A DNA stretch of 64,000 bases, from the NCBI GenBank assembly GCA_047629195.1, contig JBLHWY010000011.1, forward strand, positions 3,531 to 67,530, read 5' to 3'. Below the pieces are notes generated by a model. It did no database searches. It was given only the letters and a program-made list of their open reading frames with translations, and was not told the DNA's origin. This stretch comes from UBA4582 sp047629195 (GTDB lineage Bacteria > Pseudomonadota > Gammaproteobacteria > Pseudomonadales > Azotimanducaceae). The position numbers were made by a program, and so were the translations under genes. Position 1 is the first letter of the stretch. Each line of letters begins with the position of its first letter. Below are positions 43,014 to 50,968 of this stretch, piece after piece.

Positions 43014-44882
43014 TTGGCAGAAGTGCAGGCTCAGTTACAGACTCAAATGAGAGACAAGCCCAAGCGTTGGGATTTGCCATTCAGTAGAGATTTACCGAAT
43101 GAGATCGAGTGCAGGGATCTAACGGAAAAAGAGCTTGATGATCTACTTGAAATCGAGCCGTTTTCTAAAATGGATGCCTCCAAATTTCCGAAGTCTTTAC
43201 CGCTTCGAGAAATTCTACGCAACGATACACGGACACGGGTCTATCACAACGGTGATGCTGTTGTTCGTGTAGGTGATTACGGCAATTCTGCTTTCATGAT
43301 TCTAGAAGGTGATTGCAGAGCCGTTATTGAAGGTCTTGATCCAAGTGCTTTGGGTCGTGGTAAAAAACAACAACGAAGCGCACTCGACTCTTTAATGAGT
43401 CTTTTCTCCAATCCAAAATCTCCCGAAGTCAGGGATCCGAGCTTGTATCCGCAGTTTGCCGAAGCGCAAACTGCTAAACCTTCTTCAAGTTCAGGTAGAG
43501 TTTTTGCACAGGATGTGCCCAACGTACTTGAGCTTTTCCCTGACACCTATGAAAAAACCCAAAACAATGTCATGCCTCAAGGTAGCCTGTTTGGCGAACT
43601 AGGAGCACTTGGCCGGGTTCAGCGAGCAGTCACTGTGCTTGCTTCCGATCCGACCCGTACGAAACTGTTAGAGATTCGTTGGCAGGGACTAAGAGACTTA
43701 ATGAAGTTTGATGGCGCGCTAAGAGCGCACGTCAACCAATTGTTTCGTTCAAGAGGATTGTTAGGTGCACTTCAAAGCTCACCTTTACTGCAATCTGCGA
43801 ATCTCACGGCAGAACAGTGGGAACAAGTTGTTGCGGAGGCTGAGTTCGAGACCTTCGGTTCCTATGACTGGTATGGTAGTTATCAACAGCTACGTCAAAA
43901 AGACGTAGATCCTTTGTCTCAAGAACCCATTGTTTCGGAAAAAGGCCAGTATCCTAACGGTCTTGTACTCGTCCGCGCAGGCTTTGGTCGACTGAGCCGA
44001 CAGCACGGTTATGGTGAACATACATTTGGGTACTTGGGTAAGGGCGATGTCTATGGTCTGTCTGAGCTCATGCACAATGCTGAGTCAGACACTCAGATGG
44101 AGCTACAAGCGACCTTGAGGGCTGCTGGTTACATGGACGTTGTTCGAATACCGACTCGAACATTTGAGAAGTTGATTTACCCATCGCTTAAGAATGCCCA
44201 GTCGCGAGGCGATCTTCCAAACTCAGTTGGGGGAGAAACCCTAGATAATCGAAGGGATGAGACGATATCTTTACTCGATGTAGATACGAGCAAAGCTGAT
44301 GTAAAAAAGGCCGAGGCGAAAAAGGCCGACGCTGAAAAGAATAATCTCGATCCATCCATGATGGAGTTTTTAGTAGAAAACCGAGTGATCAACGGCACCC
44401 AGACGATGCTCATTGATCTGGATCGATGTACACGTTGCGATGAGTGTGTCAAAGCATGCGCCAGTGGTCACAGTAACAATCCACGTTTTGTACGCCATGG
44501 ACGAATTCATAGCCATTATATGGTTGCCAACGCCTGCATGCATTGTGAAGATCCTGTTTGCATGATTGGTTGCCCTACCGGCGCTATTCACCGAACAGAA
44601 GGTGGTGGTGAAGTTGTAATAAACGATCTGACTTGTATTGGCTGCAGCACGTGTGCCAATAGTTGTCCCTACGAAAATATTAGAATGGTCAATGTTAGAG
44701 ATCAGTCGAATGAGGTCATGCTAGATCCGCAAAAAGGTCGACCCATTGTAAAGGCTACGAAATGTGATTTATGCGTTAGTCACCATGGTGGTCCGGCGTG
44801 TGAGCGAGCATGCCCGCACGATGCCCTAAAGCGAGTGGACATGAATGATTTGGACTTGCTGTCAGATTGGTTTAATCGATGA
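43014..44882 (+). CDS. Cyclic-nucleotide-binding-type domains fused to a four-cluster ferredoxin
   Basis: The protein is about 622 residues. Residues about 60-270 form a CRP-type barrel with an insertion; the cassette-like GSLFGELGALGRVQRAVTV keeps the GEL...R pattern. A second, divergent barrel spans about 290-390. After an Ala/Lys/Asp linker, residues 472-600 form a DmsB/HybA-like ferredoxin with 16 cysteines in four groups (CTRCDECVKAC, CMHCEDPVCMIGC, CIGCSTCANSC, CDLC...CERAC), enough for four [4Fe-4S] clusters. No signal peptide is visible, so it is cytoplasmic. TTG 43014 is chosen because AAGG lies nine bases upstream; TTG 43005 is possible. Its stop overlaps the next start by four bases. 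Confidence 0.85.
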   Translation: MAEVQAQLQTQMRDKPKRWDLPFSRDLPNEIECRDLTEKELDDLLEIEPFSKMDASKFPKSLPLREILRNDTRTRVYHNGDAVVRVGDYGNSAFMILEGDCRAVIEGLDPSALGRGKKQQRSALDSLMSLFSNPKSPEVRDPSLYPQFAEAQTAKPSSSSGRVFAQDVPNVLELFPDTYEKTQNNVMPQGSLFGELGALGRVQRAVTVLASDPTRTKLLEIRWQGLRDLMKFDGALRAHVNQLFRSRGLLGALQSSPLLQSANLTAEQWEQVVAEAEFETFGSYDWYGSYQQLRQKDVDPLSQEPIVSEKGQYPNGLVLVRAGFGRLSRQHGYGEHTFGYLGKGDVYGLSELMHNAESDTQMELQATLRAAGYMDVVRIPTRTFEKLIYPSLKNAQSRGDLPNSVGGETLDNRRDETISLLDVDTSKADVKKAEAKKADAEKNNLDPSMMEFLVENRVINGTQTMLIDLDRCTRCDECVKACASGHSNNPRFVRHGRIHSHYMVANACMHCEDPVCMIGCPTGAIHRTEGGGEVVINDLTCIGCSTCANSCPYENIRMVNVRDQSNEVMLDPQKGRPIVKATKCDLCVSHHGGPACERACPHDALKRVDMNDLDLLSDWFNR

Positions 44883-45703
44883 TTACGTTTAAGAAGAGAC
44901 GAACGTGGGGTCTAACGATATCAGTCATTCTAGGCTCACTGTTTGCCATCGTGATGCTTGCCTATTCGGTGATGCTAAATAACACAGCCTTTTTCTCTGG
45001 GTGGGTTTTATTCACCTTGATGATTTTCCTAACACTTTACAATGCCCGAAAAAAACTGACTTACCCGCCTTTATTTAAATCTGCTAGCTGGATGCAATTT
45101 CACATATACGCAGGACTTTTGTCTTTTCTAGTATTCTTTTTTCATACGGGATGGCGATTGCCTACCGGGATGTTTGAGTCGACCTTGTACTTGATGTTTA
45201 TTGTCTTAGCGGGTTCCGGATTTATAGGTTTGTATCTCACTAGAACCGTGCCTAAAAGCCTGGCGCACAGAGGCAACGAGGTTATCTATGAAAGAATCCC
45301 TCGTTTCGTAAAAGAATTGAGAGAGCAGGCCGAGGCATTAGTGATTGAGTCAGTTGGTTTTAACGATTCAACAATCTTATCTGACTACTACAGTGAAAAT
45401 TTAGCAGAATATATGTCGCGCCCGAGAAGATTTGGGTTGCACGTTTTTATGGTAGATAGAATGCGTAATGAGTTCCAACGCGAGTTAGGTGCGCTACACC
45501 GCTACATGAACGAAGAAGAACGACGGGTCGCAACACAACTTTCAGACGTACTTGTGCTCAAAGACGATTTGGATTTTCATTACAGCCGACAAGGTATGTT
45601 GAAAGGCTGGTTGTTTCTTCATGTACCACTAACCTACGGCCTACTAATCTTTGCTGCTGCCCACATGGTGCTTGTGCACGCGTTTTATGGGGGATTGTCG
45701 TGA
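44879..45703 (+). CDS. Cytochrome b-like integral membrane protein with two His pairs
   Basis: The 274-residue protein has about five transmembrane segments (about 13-32, 38-55, 72-90, 100-120 and 243-268), with a soluble helical insert (about 130-235). His75/His89 and His248/His262 lie in membrane segments and both pairs are 14 residues apart, the spacing that stacks b-hemes in bis-His cytochromes b. It overlaps the ferredoxin fusion and the decaheme genes by four bases at each end. It is probably the membrane path between the cytoplasmic ferredoxin and the periplasmic cytochrome. I do not recognise a named family. Confidence 0.75.
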   Translation: MITFKKRRTWGLTISVILGSLFAIVMLAYSVMLNNTAFFSGWVLFTLMIFLTLYNARKKLTYPPLFKSASWMQFHIYAGLLSFLVFFFHTGWRLPTGMFESTLYLMFIVLAGSGFIGLYLTRTVPKSLAHRGNEVIYERIPRFVKELREQAEALVIESVGFNDSTILSDYYSENLAEYMSRPRRFGLHVFMVDRMRNEFQRELGALHRYMNEEERRVATQLSDVLVLKDDLDFHYSRQGMLKGWLFLHVPLTYGLLIFAAAHMVLVHAFYGGLS

Positions 45704-47790
45704 GAATCCCATTACAGGAAATTGGTTTCAGAGATAGTGTTTATGAACGACCCAATCAGGATTGGGTTTGTGGTTGGTCTGCTGATGGTAATCCGTGTTT
45801 GCACGGTCCCGACGGAGATGGGCTTTGCTCTACCCAAGCTCAAGCTAACTGTAGTCCTGTAAAGGAAGCAGACAGGTGGGTTTGTACCCGAGCTGAAGCT
45901 TTTGGCGGTCCTTGTACCGACGGTCCGCAACCGGATGGCAGTTGTGCCTGTCCCACCCCCGAACACCTCGTATGTCAACCGCAGAGAAATATCCGAGCAA
46001 AGCGTGGTCTACTCACGAAACTTGTGACGATACTGTCATTAGGATTCTTAGTCCTGATGTTCAGCGGCTCATGGAGCCAAAGTTTTGTCTCCCCGGGTAC
46101 ACTCAGCCCATCGCATTTGGCGATTGAGGGAGTTGATGGAGGTGACAATTGTTCGTCGTGCCATCAGGCTGGCAATACCAATTGGAGCACATGGCTGAGC
46201 CTCGCGCTAAAAAGCTCTGATGCCGAAAATATGCATGATACTAGCGCAACGTTGTGTCTAGATTGCCACTTTAAAGATGATGAAGAGGGGCTTGCTCAGT
46301 CTCATTTTGTACACGGTGTGGCACCTTCACTGCTTGAAAAAATCACGCTTGAGAAGACGTTAGTAGATTCTGATGGTGCTGCCAGTAGTGCCACTGAAGG
46401 TCGACTCATGGTTGCTAAGCTAGTGCATGGACCTAAGGAAAATTCGACCGGTGAAATTGCCTGTGCAACCTGTCACCAAGAGCATCGTGGGTTGGAACAT
46501 GATCTCCGTCAAATGGGTGATTCTCAATGCCAGTCTTGCCACAAGTCTTCTTTTAACAGCTTCAACGACGGCCACCCTCAGTTTACGCCCGTCGAGCGGT
46601 TAAATTCTGGTATCTCGTTTGACCACTCAAAGCACCAAGAGCGATTTGATGGTGGCGAGCTTGTCTGCGGAAATTGTCACGAGGCAGATTCATTAGGCAG
46701 GACCATGAATGTTAAAGCCTTTGAAAGCACCTGTGAGGGCTGTCATGAGCAAGGTTCTGATGATCATCACGGTGATGCGCTTAAAAAGAATCCATTGTTA
46801 TTACTGCAACTACCAGAAGTTGAATTTGAAGGTGATGTTTATTGGCCCAGTGAAAATGCTTTCGGCGAAGCACTAACGCCAATGATGGCAATGCTCTTAG
46901 CTGGAGACGATGAAGCGCTGCCAATAATCGAATCTATCTATGACGAAGACGGGGCCGCTGGCGATTTATATGAGTGGTTGATAGAAACTGACGACAATGA
47001 TGAACCGGAACTGAGAGAAGAGTTTGCCGGTGCGCTGAAGCGATTGGTCGCAGATCTTGCTGATTATACTGATGACGGAGATAAGGCCCGAGTTACGCGG
47101 CTAGCTAAAGCGTTAGGTGCAATCGAAAGCGATCCAAATGTTAGAAGCATGGCTGATGAGCTCGCATCCGCAAATTTTGTGATGCAAAGCTTCAAGCAGC
47201 GATATCTTCCGCAATTATCAGAGGATCTTGCCGGTGAAGAGGTTTCTGCAGATGATGACGAGCAACCTGAAACACAATGGATGACCTCGTCAACGATGAG
47301 TGGTTGGCGCGTAGATTCTGATGAAGGCACCATTAGCTACCGTCCGGTTTCTCATGCCGATAGCCTGATGAAAAATTGGATTGATGCACTAAAGGTTCAT
47401 AGTACTAAAACAGTGCCGGAAGGAACTGATGATGCGACTTTAGCGAGAGCTAACTTGAGGCAGACGCTCTATAGCGAGCTAAAAAACGACTTCAATGCAT
47501 GTACCAAGTGCCATACTGAGCAGGATAACGCGATAAATTGGAAAGCAGCAGGTAGAGCGACGGGCTGGTCTGGTTTTGCTAAATTTGATCACAGTCCTCA
47601 TATTGCTATGCTGCCTGGTCAGGAAAGCTGTACAACCTGCCACATGCTTAATACAGAAAGTGGTCAAGAAGAGAGTTTGCCCAGGGGCTTTATGCCGCAT
47701 GAAAATGAACGTTGTGAGTCTTGTCATGCACCTGGACGCGCGAATAATACGTGCCTAAACTGTCACCAGTATCACGAGCATCGGCCTTAA
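45700..47790 (+). CDS. Membrane-anchored decaheme cytochrome c with cysteine-rich N-terminus
   Basis: The 696-residue protein starts with a cysteine-rich stretch: nine Cys in residues 24-92 in two similar repeats around DGNPCLHGPDGDGLC and FGGPCTDGPQPDGSC. A basic patch (RNIRAKRG) and a transmembrane helix (about 105-122) follow. Ten CXXCH sites come after it, the first at 151-155 and the last at 685-689: six before about residue 355, then a heme-free acidic helical block to about 600, then four. The positive-inside rule puts the cysteine-rich part in the cytoplasm and the hemes in the periplasm. GTG start overlaps the previous stop (GTGA). Confidence 0.85.
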   Translation: MRIPLQEIGFRDSVYERPNQDWVCGWSADGNPCLHGPDGDGLCSTQAQANCSPVKEADRWVCTRAEAFGGPCTDGPQPDGSCACPTPEHLVCQPQRNIRAKRGLLTKLVTILSLGFLVLMFSGSWSQSFVSPGTLSPSHLAIEGVDGGDNCSSCHQAGNTNWSTWLSLALKSSDAENMHDTSATLCLDCHFKDDEEGLAQSHFVHGVAPSLLEKITLEKTLVDSDGAASSATEGRLMVAKLVHGPKENSTGEIACATCHQEHRGLEHDLRQMGDSQCQSCHKSSFNSFNDGHPQFTPVERLNSGISFDHSKHQERFDGGELVCGNCHEADSLGRTMNVKAFESTCEGCHEQGSDDHHGDALKKNPLLLLQLPEVEFEGDVYWPSENAFGEALTPMMAMLLAGDDEALPIIESIYDEDGAAGDLYEWLIETDDNDEPELREEFAGALKRLVADLADYTDDGDKARVTRLAKALGAIESDPNVRSMADELASANFVMQSFKQRYLPQLSEDLAGEEVSADDDEQPETQWMTSSTMSGWRVDSDEGTISYRPVSHADSLMKNWIDALKVHSTKTVPEGTDDATLARANLRQTLYSELKNDFNACTKCHTEQDNAINWKAAGRATGWSGFAKFDHSPHIAMLPGQESCTTCHMLNTESGQEESLPRGFMPHENERCESCHAPGRANNTCLNCHQYHEHRP

Positions 47791-47832
47791 AGGCAGCTGA
47801 GAGCGCCTCTGCTGGCGCAATTCGGCATTGAA

Positions 47833-47850
47833 ACTCGCGCGTGCGCGAGT
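47833..47850. terminator. GC-rich palindrome between convergent genes
   Basis: ACTCGCGC (47833-47840) and GCGCGAGT (47843-47850) form a compact hairpin between the decaheme gene and the UPF0178 gene. No T-run; it may act as a bidirectional terminator. Confidence 0.4.
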
Positions 47851-47869
47851 CCGATCGATGTAAAGCGGC

Positions 47870-48319
47870 CTAGTTGGAGATGAGCTTGTCCAATTGATTG
47901 GCAAATGCTTGTCTATCTGACTGCGACAAGGCTGGTGGTCCACCGGTATTTATACCACTCCCTCTTAATGTATCCATAAAATCACGCATGTTGAGCCTCT
48001 GCTTGATATTTTCTTTGCTGTACAACTCGCCTCTAGGATTTAGCGCGACGCATCCCAAGGTCAGTATTTCGTCGGCTAACGGAATATCAGCAGTGATAAC
48101 CAACTCGCCGGTGCCTGCGTGCGCAACAATATAGTTGTCCGCGACATCGAACCCAGAGGGCACTTGAACAGCCCTAATAAATGGGGACTTAGGAATTGGA
48201 ATTAATTGATTTGCGACTAAAATAGTGTGGATTTCTTTTCGGTTAGCCGCTCGAAACAGTATTTCCTTAACTACTTTTGGGCATGCGTCTGCATCTACCC
48301 AGATTCGTTTAATTGCCAT
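47870..48319 (-). CDS. UPF0178 (YaiI/YqxD) family protein
   Basis: The 149-residue protein has the family start IWVDADACPKVVKEILFRAA, VITADIPLADEIL and the C-terminal RGSGINTGGPPALSQSDRQAF. The aspartates (DADACP; TADIPLAD) form an acidic, PIN-like pocket, suggesting metal-dependent nuclease activity, but function is unproven. It is convergent with the redox locus and probably unrelated to it. Confidence 0.92.
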   Translation of the reverse strand: MAIKRIWVDADACPKVVKEILFRAANRKEIHTILVANQLIPIPKSPFIRAVQVPSGFDVADNYIVAHAGTGELVITADIPLADEILTLGCVALNPRGELYSKENIKQRLNMRDFMDTLRGSGINTGGPPALSQSDRQAFANQLDKLISN

Positions 48320-48372
48320 GTTTCCTGCTGACTCCGAAGATCATTCGATACTGATTCTGATGAGCCCGACAT

Positions 48373-49434
48373 CTAAGAAAGGTGTTTGAGAACGGCCGTG
48401 CAAAAATCAGAGGTAGACCCTTGGCCGCCTTGGTCAGGCGTTAATGCTGTTCCTTCTTCATAGACTCGTCTTACGGACTCAACCAAGCTGGCTGCCTCGT
48501 TTTCAAAGGATAAATGTTCCAGCAACATGGCGGCAGATAGCAAGGTGGCAGTTGGGTTAATCACATTTTTGCCAACTATGTCAGGTGCCGATCCATGAGC
48601 GGACTCAAAGTACGCGTAGTCCTTACCGTAGCATCCGGAGGGTGCGAGACCTAAGCCTCCAATAAGTCCAGCCGCGCCGTCGGACATGATATCGCCGTAT
48701 AGGTTGGGCATAACAATGACGTCAAAATATTGAGGGTTGGTAATCATTCTGCATAGGAAATCATCGATTATATAATGGTCGTACTCGATGTCTGGATATT
48801 CCTTCGCGATTCTATTGGCGATTTCAAGAAACAATCCGTCCGAAGTGCTCAACATATTGTACTTACAGGTGACGGTTAACTTTTTCTTACTGTTTCGTTT
48901 TCTAGCAAGCTCAAATGCAAAACGAATAACCCGCTCTGAACCCGCTTCAGTAATTGCTTTGATTGCATATTTGCCGGGCGATAATTCAGAAAGCGGTGTT
49001 CTTGCATGTTTTGAATAGAAATTAAGCGCTTGCAAGTCTTCGATGTCACCTTCCAGCCCTAGATAAAGGTCTTCAAGATTTTCGCGAATTATCGTGAAAT
49101 CGATATCTGCCGGATTTGCTAAGGGAGATTTATATCCCGGTATCCAATGACATGGTCTGACATTGGCATAGGTTTGTTTACCCCATCGAAGATAAAATAG
49201 CGCAGCTGTACTTGCGCCGCTGGTTGACCCAAAAAAAGTCGCATCGGAGTTATCGATTGCTACCTTTGCTTCATCAGGAAATCCTGTGCCAACTGTATCT
49301 ATTGCTTCTTGGCCAATAAGAGGGCGCTCGAACGTGATAGGAAGGCCCATAGATTCGAGAATGTTAATGGCGGGTATCATGACTTCAGGTGAGGCATCGT
49401 CACCATCAACAACAATAACTTTTTTATTTTCCAT
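48373..49434 (-). CDS. Isocitrate/isopropylmalate dehydrogenase-family enzyme
   Basis: This 353-residue NAD(P)-dependent decarboxylating dehydrogenase has the family signature NLYGDIMSDGAAGLIGGLGL (metal-binding aspartates) and TIIRENLEDLYLG. FESAHGSAPDIVGKN is near the end. Possible substrates include isocitrate, isopropylmalate, homoisocitrate or tartrate; the lone gene without leu genes nearby suggests something other than leucine synthesis. It is divergent from a TauD-like gene across 62 bp. Confidence 0.85.
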   Translation of the reverse strand: MENKKVIVVDGDDASPEVMIPAINILESMGLPITFERPLIGQEAIDTVGTGFPDEAKVAIDNSDATFFGSTSGASTAALFYLRWGKQTYANVRPCHWIPGYKSPLANPADIDFTIIRENLEDLYLGLEGDIEDLQALNFYSKHARTPLSELSPGKYAIKAITEAGSERVIRFAFELARKRNSKKKLTVTCKYNMLSTSDGLFLEIANRIAKEYPDIEYDHYIIDDFLCRMITNPQYFDVIVMPNLYGDIMSDGAAGLIGGLGLAPSGCYGKDYAYFESAHGSAPDIVGKNVINPTATLLSAAMLLEHLSFENEAASLVESVRRVYEEGTALTPDQGGQGSTSDFCTAVLKHLS

Positions 49435-49496
49435 AGGATTGTTTTCGTTTTTTGTTTGATCTGGCGTAGTATTTACTAAAAGAGGGGTACTTAGCT

Positions 49497-50357
49497 ATGG
49501 CTTACGAAATAATTAATGTGGATACAAGTGTCGGACCGGTGGGTGCCGTCATTACGGGTGTAGATTTATCAAAACCGCTTTCAGCGCAGGCGCTTGCGGA
49601 AATAACTGCGGCTTGGCATAAACACCATGTGGTGTTTTTTCATGATCAGGAGCTAACACCTACGGAGCAGGCTGAGTTCGCCGCAAATTTCGGCGAACTG
49701 GATGTTTACCCGTTTATGAATGCCGTTGAATCCAACCCTCACGTAATTCCCATCATCAAAGAACCTGATGCGGAAATGAATTTTGGGGGTGCTTGGCATA
49801 CCGATACCTCATATGTGGAAAAACCTCCGAAAGCAACGTTGCTCTATGCGGTTGAAGTACCCGACGTCGGCGGCGATACACTATTTGCAGATGCGACTCA
49901 GGCTTTCCATGATCTGAGTGATGGCTTAAAGGCGACACTGGAAAGAGAGTCGGGCATCTATACTCCCAAGCTCGTGCACGGCAGTGAGGGTAGCTACAAA
50001 CAAGCCGCTGCCCGAAACGAAATGGCGCAAGATTATGGTGGTGCCGCTGAGATTGCAGAACAGGAATTTGAACATCCGCTGATTCGAACCCATGCTGAAA
50101 CAGGTGAGAAAAGTGTCTACTGCTCACTTCCTCATACGCACAGGATCAAAGGTTGGACTCGAGAAGAAAGCGTTCCCTTATTCAAGCACCTGACCAGCAT
50201 ATGTACCCAGGCTAAGTATGTCACGCGCTTTAAATGGAAAAAGGGTTCACTGGCCATGTGGGATAACCGTTGTCTCTTTCACAATGCGCTCAATGACTAT
50301 CAAGGTAAACGTCGCCACATGCACAGAGTCATTGTTCAGGGTGAAAAACCGCGATGA
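49497..50357 (+). CDS. TauD/TfdA-family Fe(II)/2-oxoglutarate dioxygenase
   Basis: The 286-residue dioxygenase has the metal motif WHTDTSY (His101, Asp103) and distal His276 (HMHRVIVQG). The AMWDNRCLFHNA segment includes the 2-oxoglutarate neighbourhood. It would hydroxylate taurine, a sulfonate, a phenoxy acid or a similar compound. No sulfonate transporter is next to it, so the substrate is open. Its stop overlaps the start of a broken isochorismatase-family gene (ATGA). Confidence 0.9.
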   Translation: MAYEIINVDTSVGPVGAVITGVDLSKPLSAQALAEITAAWHKHHVVFFHDQELTPTEQAEFAANFGELDVYPFMNAVESNPHVIPIIKEPDAEMNFGGAWHTDTSYVEKPPKATLLYAVEVPDVGGDTLFADATQAFHDLSDGLKATLERESGIYTPKLVHGSEGSYKQAAARNEMAQDYGGAAEIAEQEFEHPLIRTHAETGEKSVYCSLPHTHRIKGWTREESVPLFKHLTSICTQAKYVTRFKWKKGSLAMWDNRCLFHNALNDYQGKRRHMHRVIVQGEKPR

Positions 50358-50898
50358 GTGATCCGTTCGTCGCAAACAGTCAATGCGCCGTTCTAGTCAT
50401 TGTGAGCAGCAAGCACTCGTGCCTGCTGCTCACAATGAAAAGCAAGTCGTTGCTGCGATAAATAACATCGTTCAACGTGCCCGAGCAGCAAATAAGCCTG
50501 TTATCTATATTCAACATTGTCATCAACAGTACGAACCGATGATGAAAGGCGAAGATGGTTGGCAAATATACAGGGAGATGGACTATCAAACGTCCGATGA
50601 GCTAGTTGAGAAAACCGCCAGTGACGCATTCTATGGAACCAATCTAGCCGAAAGGTTGCAGCTTTTGTGCGTCTTACAACTGGTGATCACAGGGATGCAA
50701 ACAGAGTACTGCGTTGATGCAACTTGTCGAGCAGCGATGAGTCATGACCTTAATGTATTGCTTGTGGCGGACGGTCACACAACAGGCGATGCTGGGATGT
50801 CTGCAAAAGATATAGTCAGGCATCACAATGAGATACTGCCCAATTTGGCGAATCCTCATTATCGCAGGGTTGTTGAGGGTGTTTATATTCGCGCATAA
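50354..50898 (+). pseudogene. Isochorismatase-family hydrolase with a one-base deletion
   Basis: From ATG 50354 (overlapping the dioxygenase stop) the frame reads MSDPFVANSQCAVLVI, the normal family start, then shifts frame. From about 50403 the other frame continues EQQALVPAAHNEKQVVAAIN to the end. Inserting one A after G50402 would give VLVIDEQQALVPA, the expected strand with the catalytic Asp. The Lys (VEKTASDAF) and Cys (TEYCVDATC) of the triad remain. The intact open frame from ATG 50383 lacks the catalytic Asp. The break lies within a 40-nt palindrome. It is either a recent mutation or an assembly error; no slippery site is apparent. Confidence 0.75.
50398..50437. repeat. Near-perfect 40-nt palindrome at the frameshift
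   Basis: CATTGTGAGCAGCA (50398-50411) pairs perfectly with TGCTGCTCACAATG (50424-50437); the inner GCAC/GTGC (50413-50416 and 50419-50422) also pair, leaving one mismatch pair. The left arm is perfect only because of the presumed missing A. This is the pattern left by template-switch correction of a quasi-palindrome. Confidence 0.85.
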
Positions 50899-50931
50899 AA
50901 AAGCCAGTCATCCGACTGGCTTTTATTTTTT
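50897..50931. terminator. Bidirectional intrinsic terminator
   Basis: AAAAGCCAGTC (50899-50909) pairs with GACTGGCTTTT (50914-50924) around ATCC, with T-rich sequence after it and A-rich before it, so it can work on both strands. It separates the isochorismatase remnant from the convergent pckG. Confidence 0.85.
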
Positions 50932-50968
50932 CTCTGGCCATGCGCTTTTTAAAAGCTGCTAGTGTCGA

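Noticed and set aside
36631..47790. MtrCAB-type or Nrf-type system
   Set aside because: No decaheme outer-surface lipoprotein, no catalytic nitrite-reductase heme motif (CXXCK), and domain layouts differ.
50398..50437. Programmed -1 frameshift in the isochorismatase-family gene
   Set aside because: No slippery heptamer at the break, and a single-base deletion explains both the frame and the perfect palindrome.
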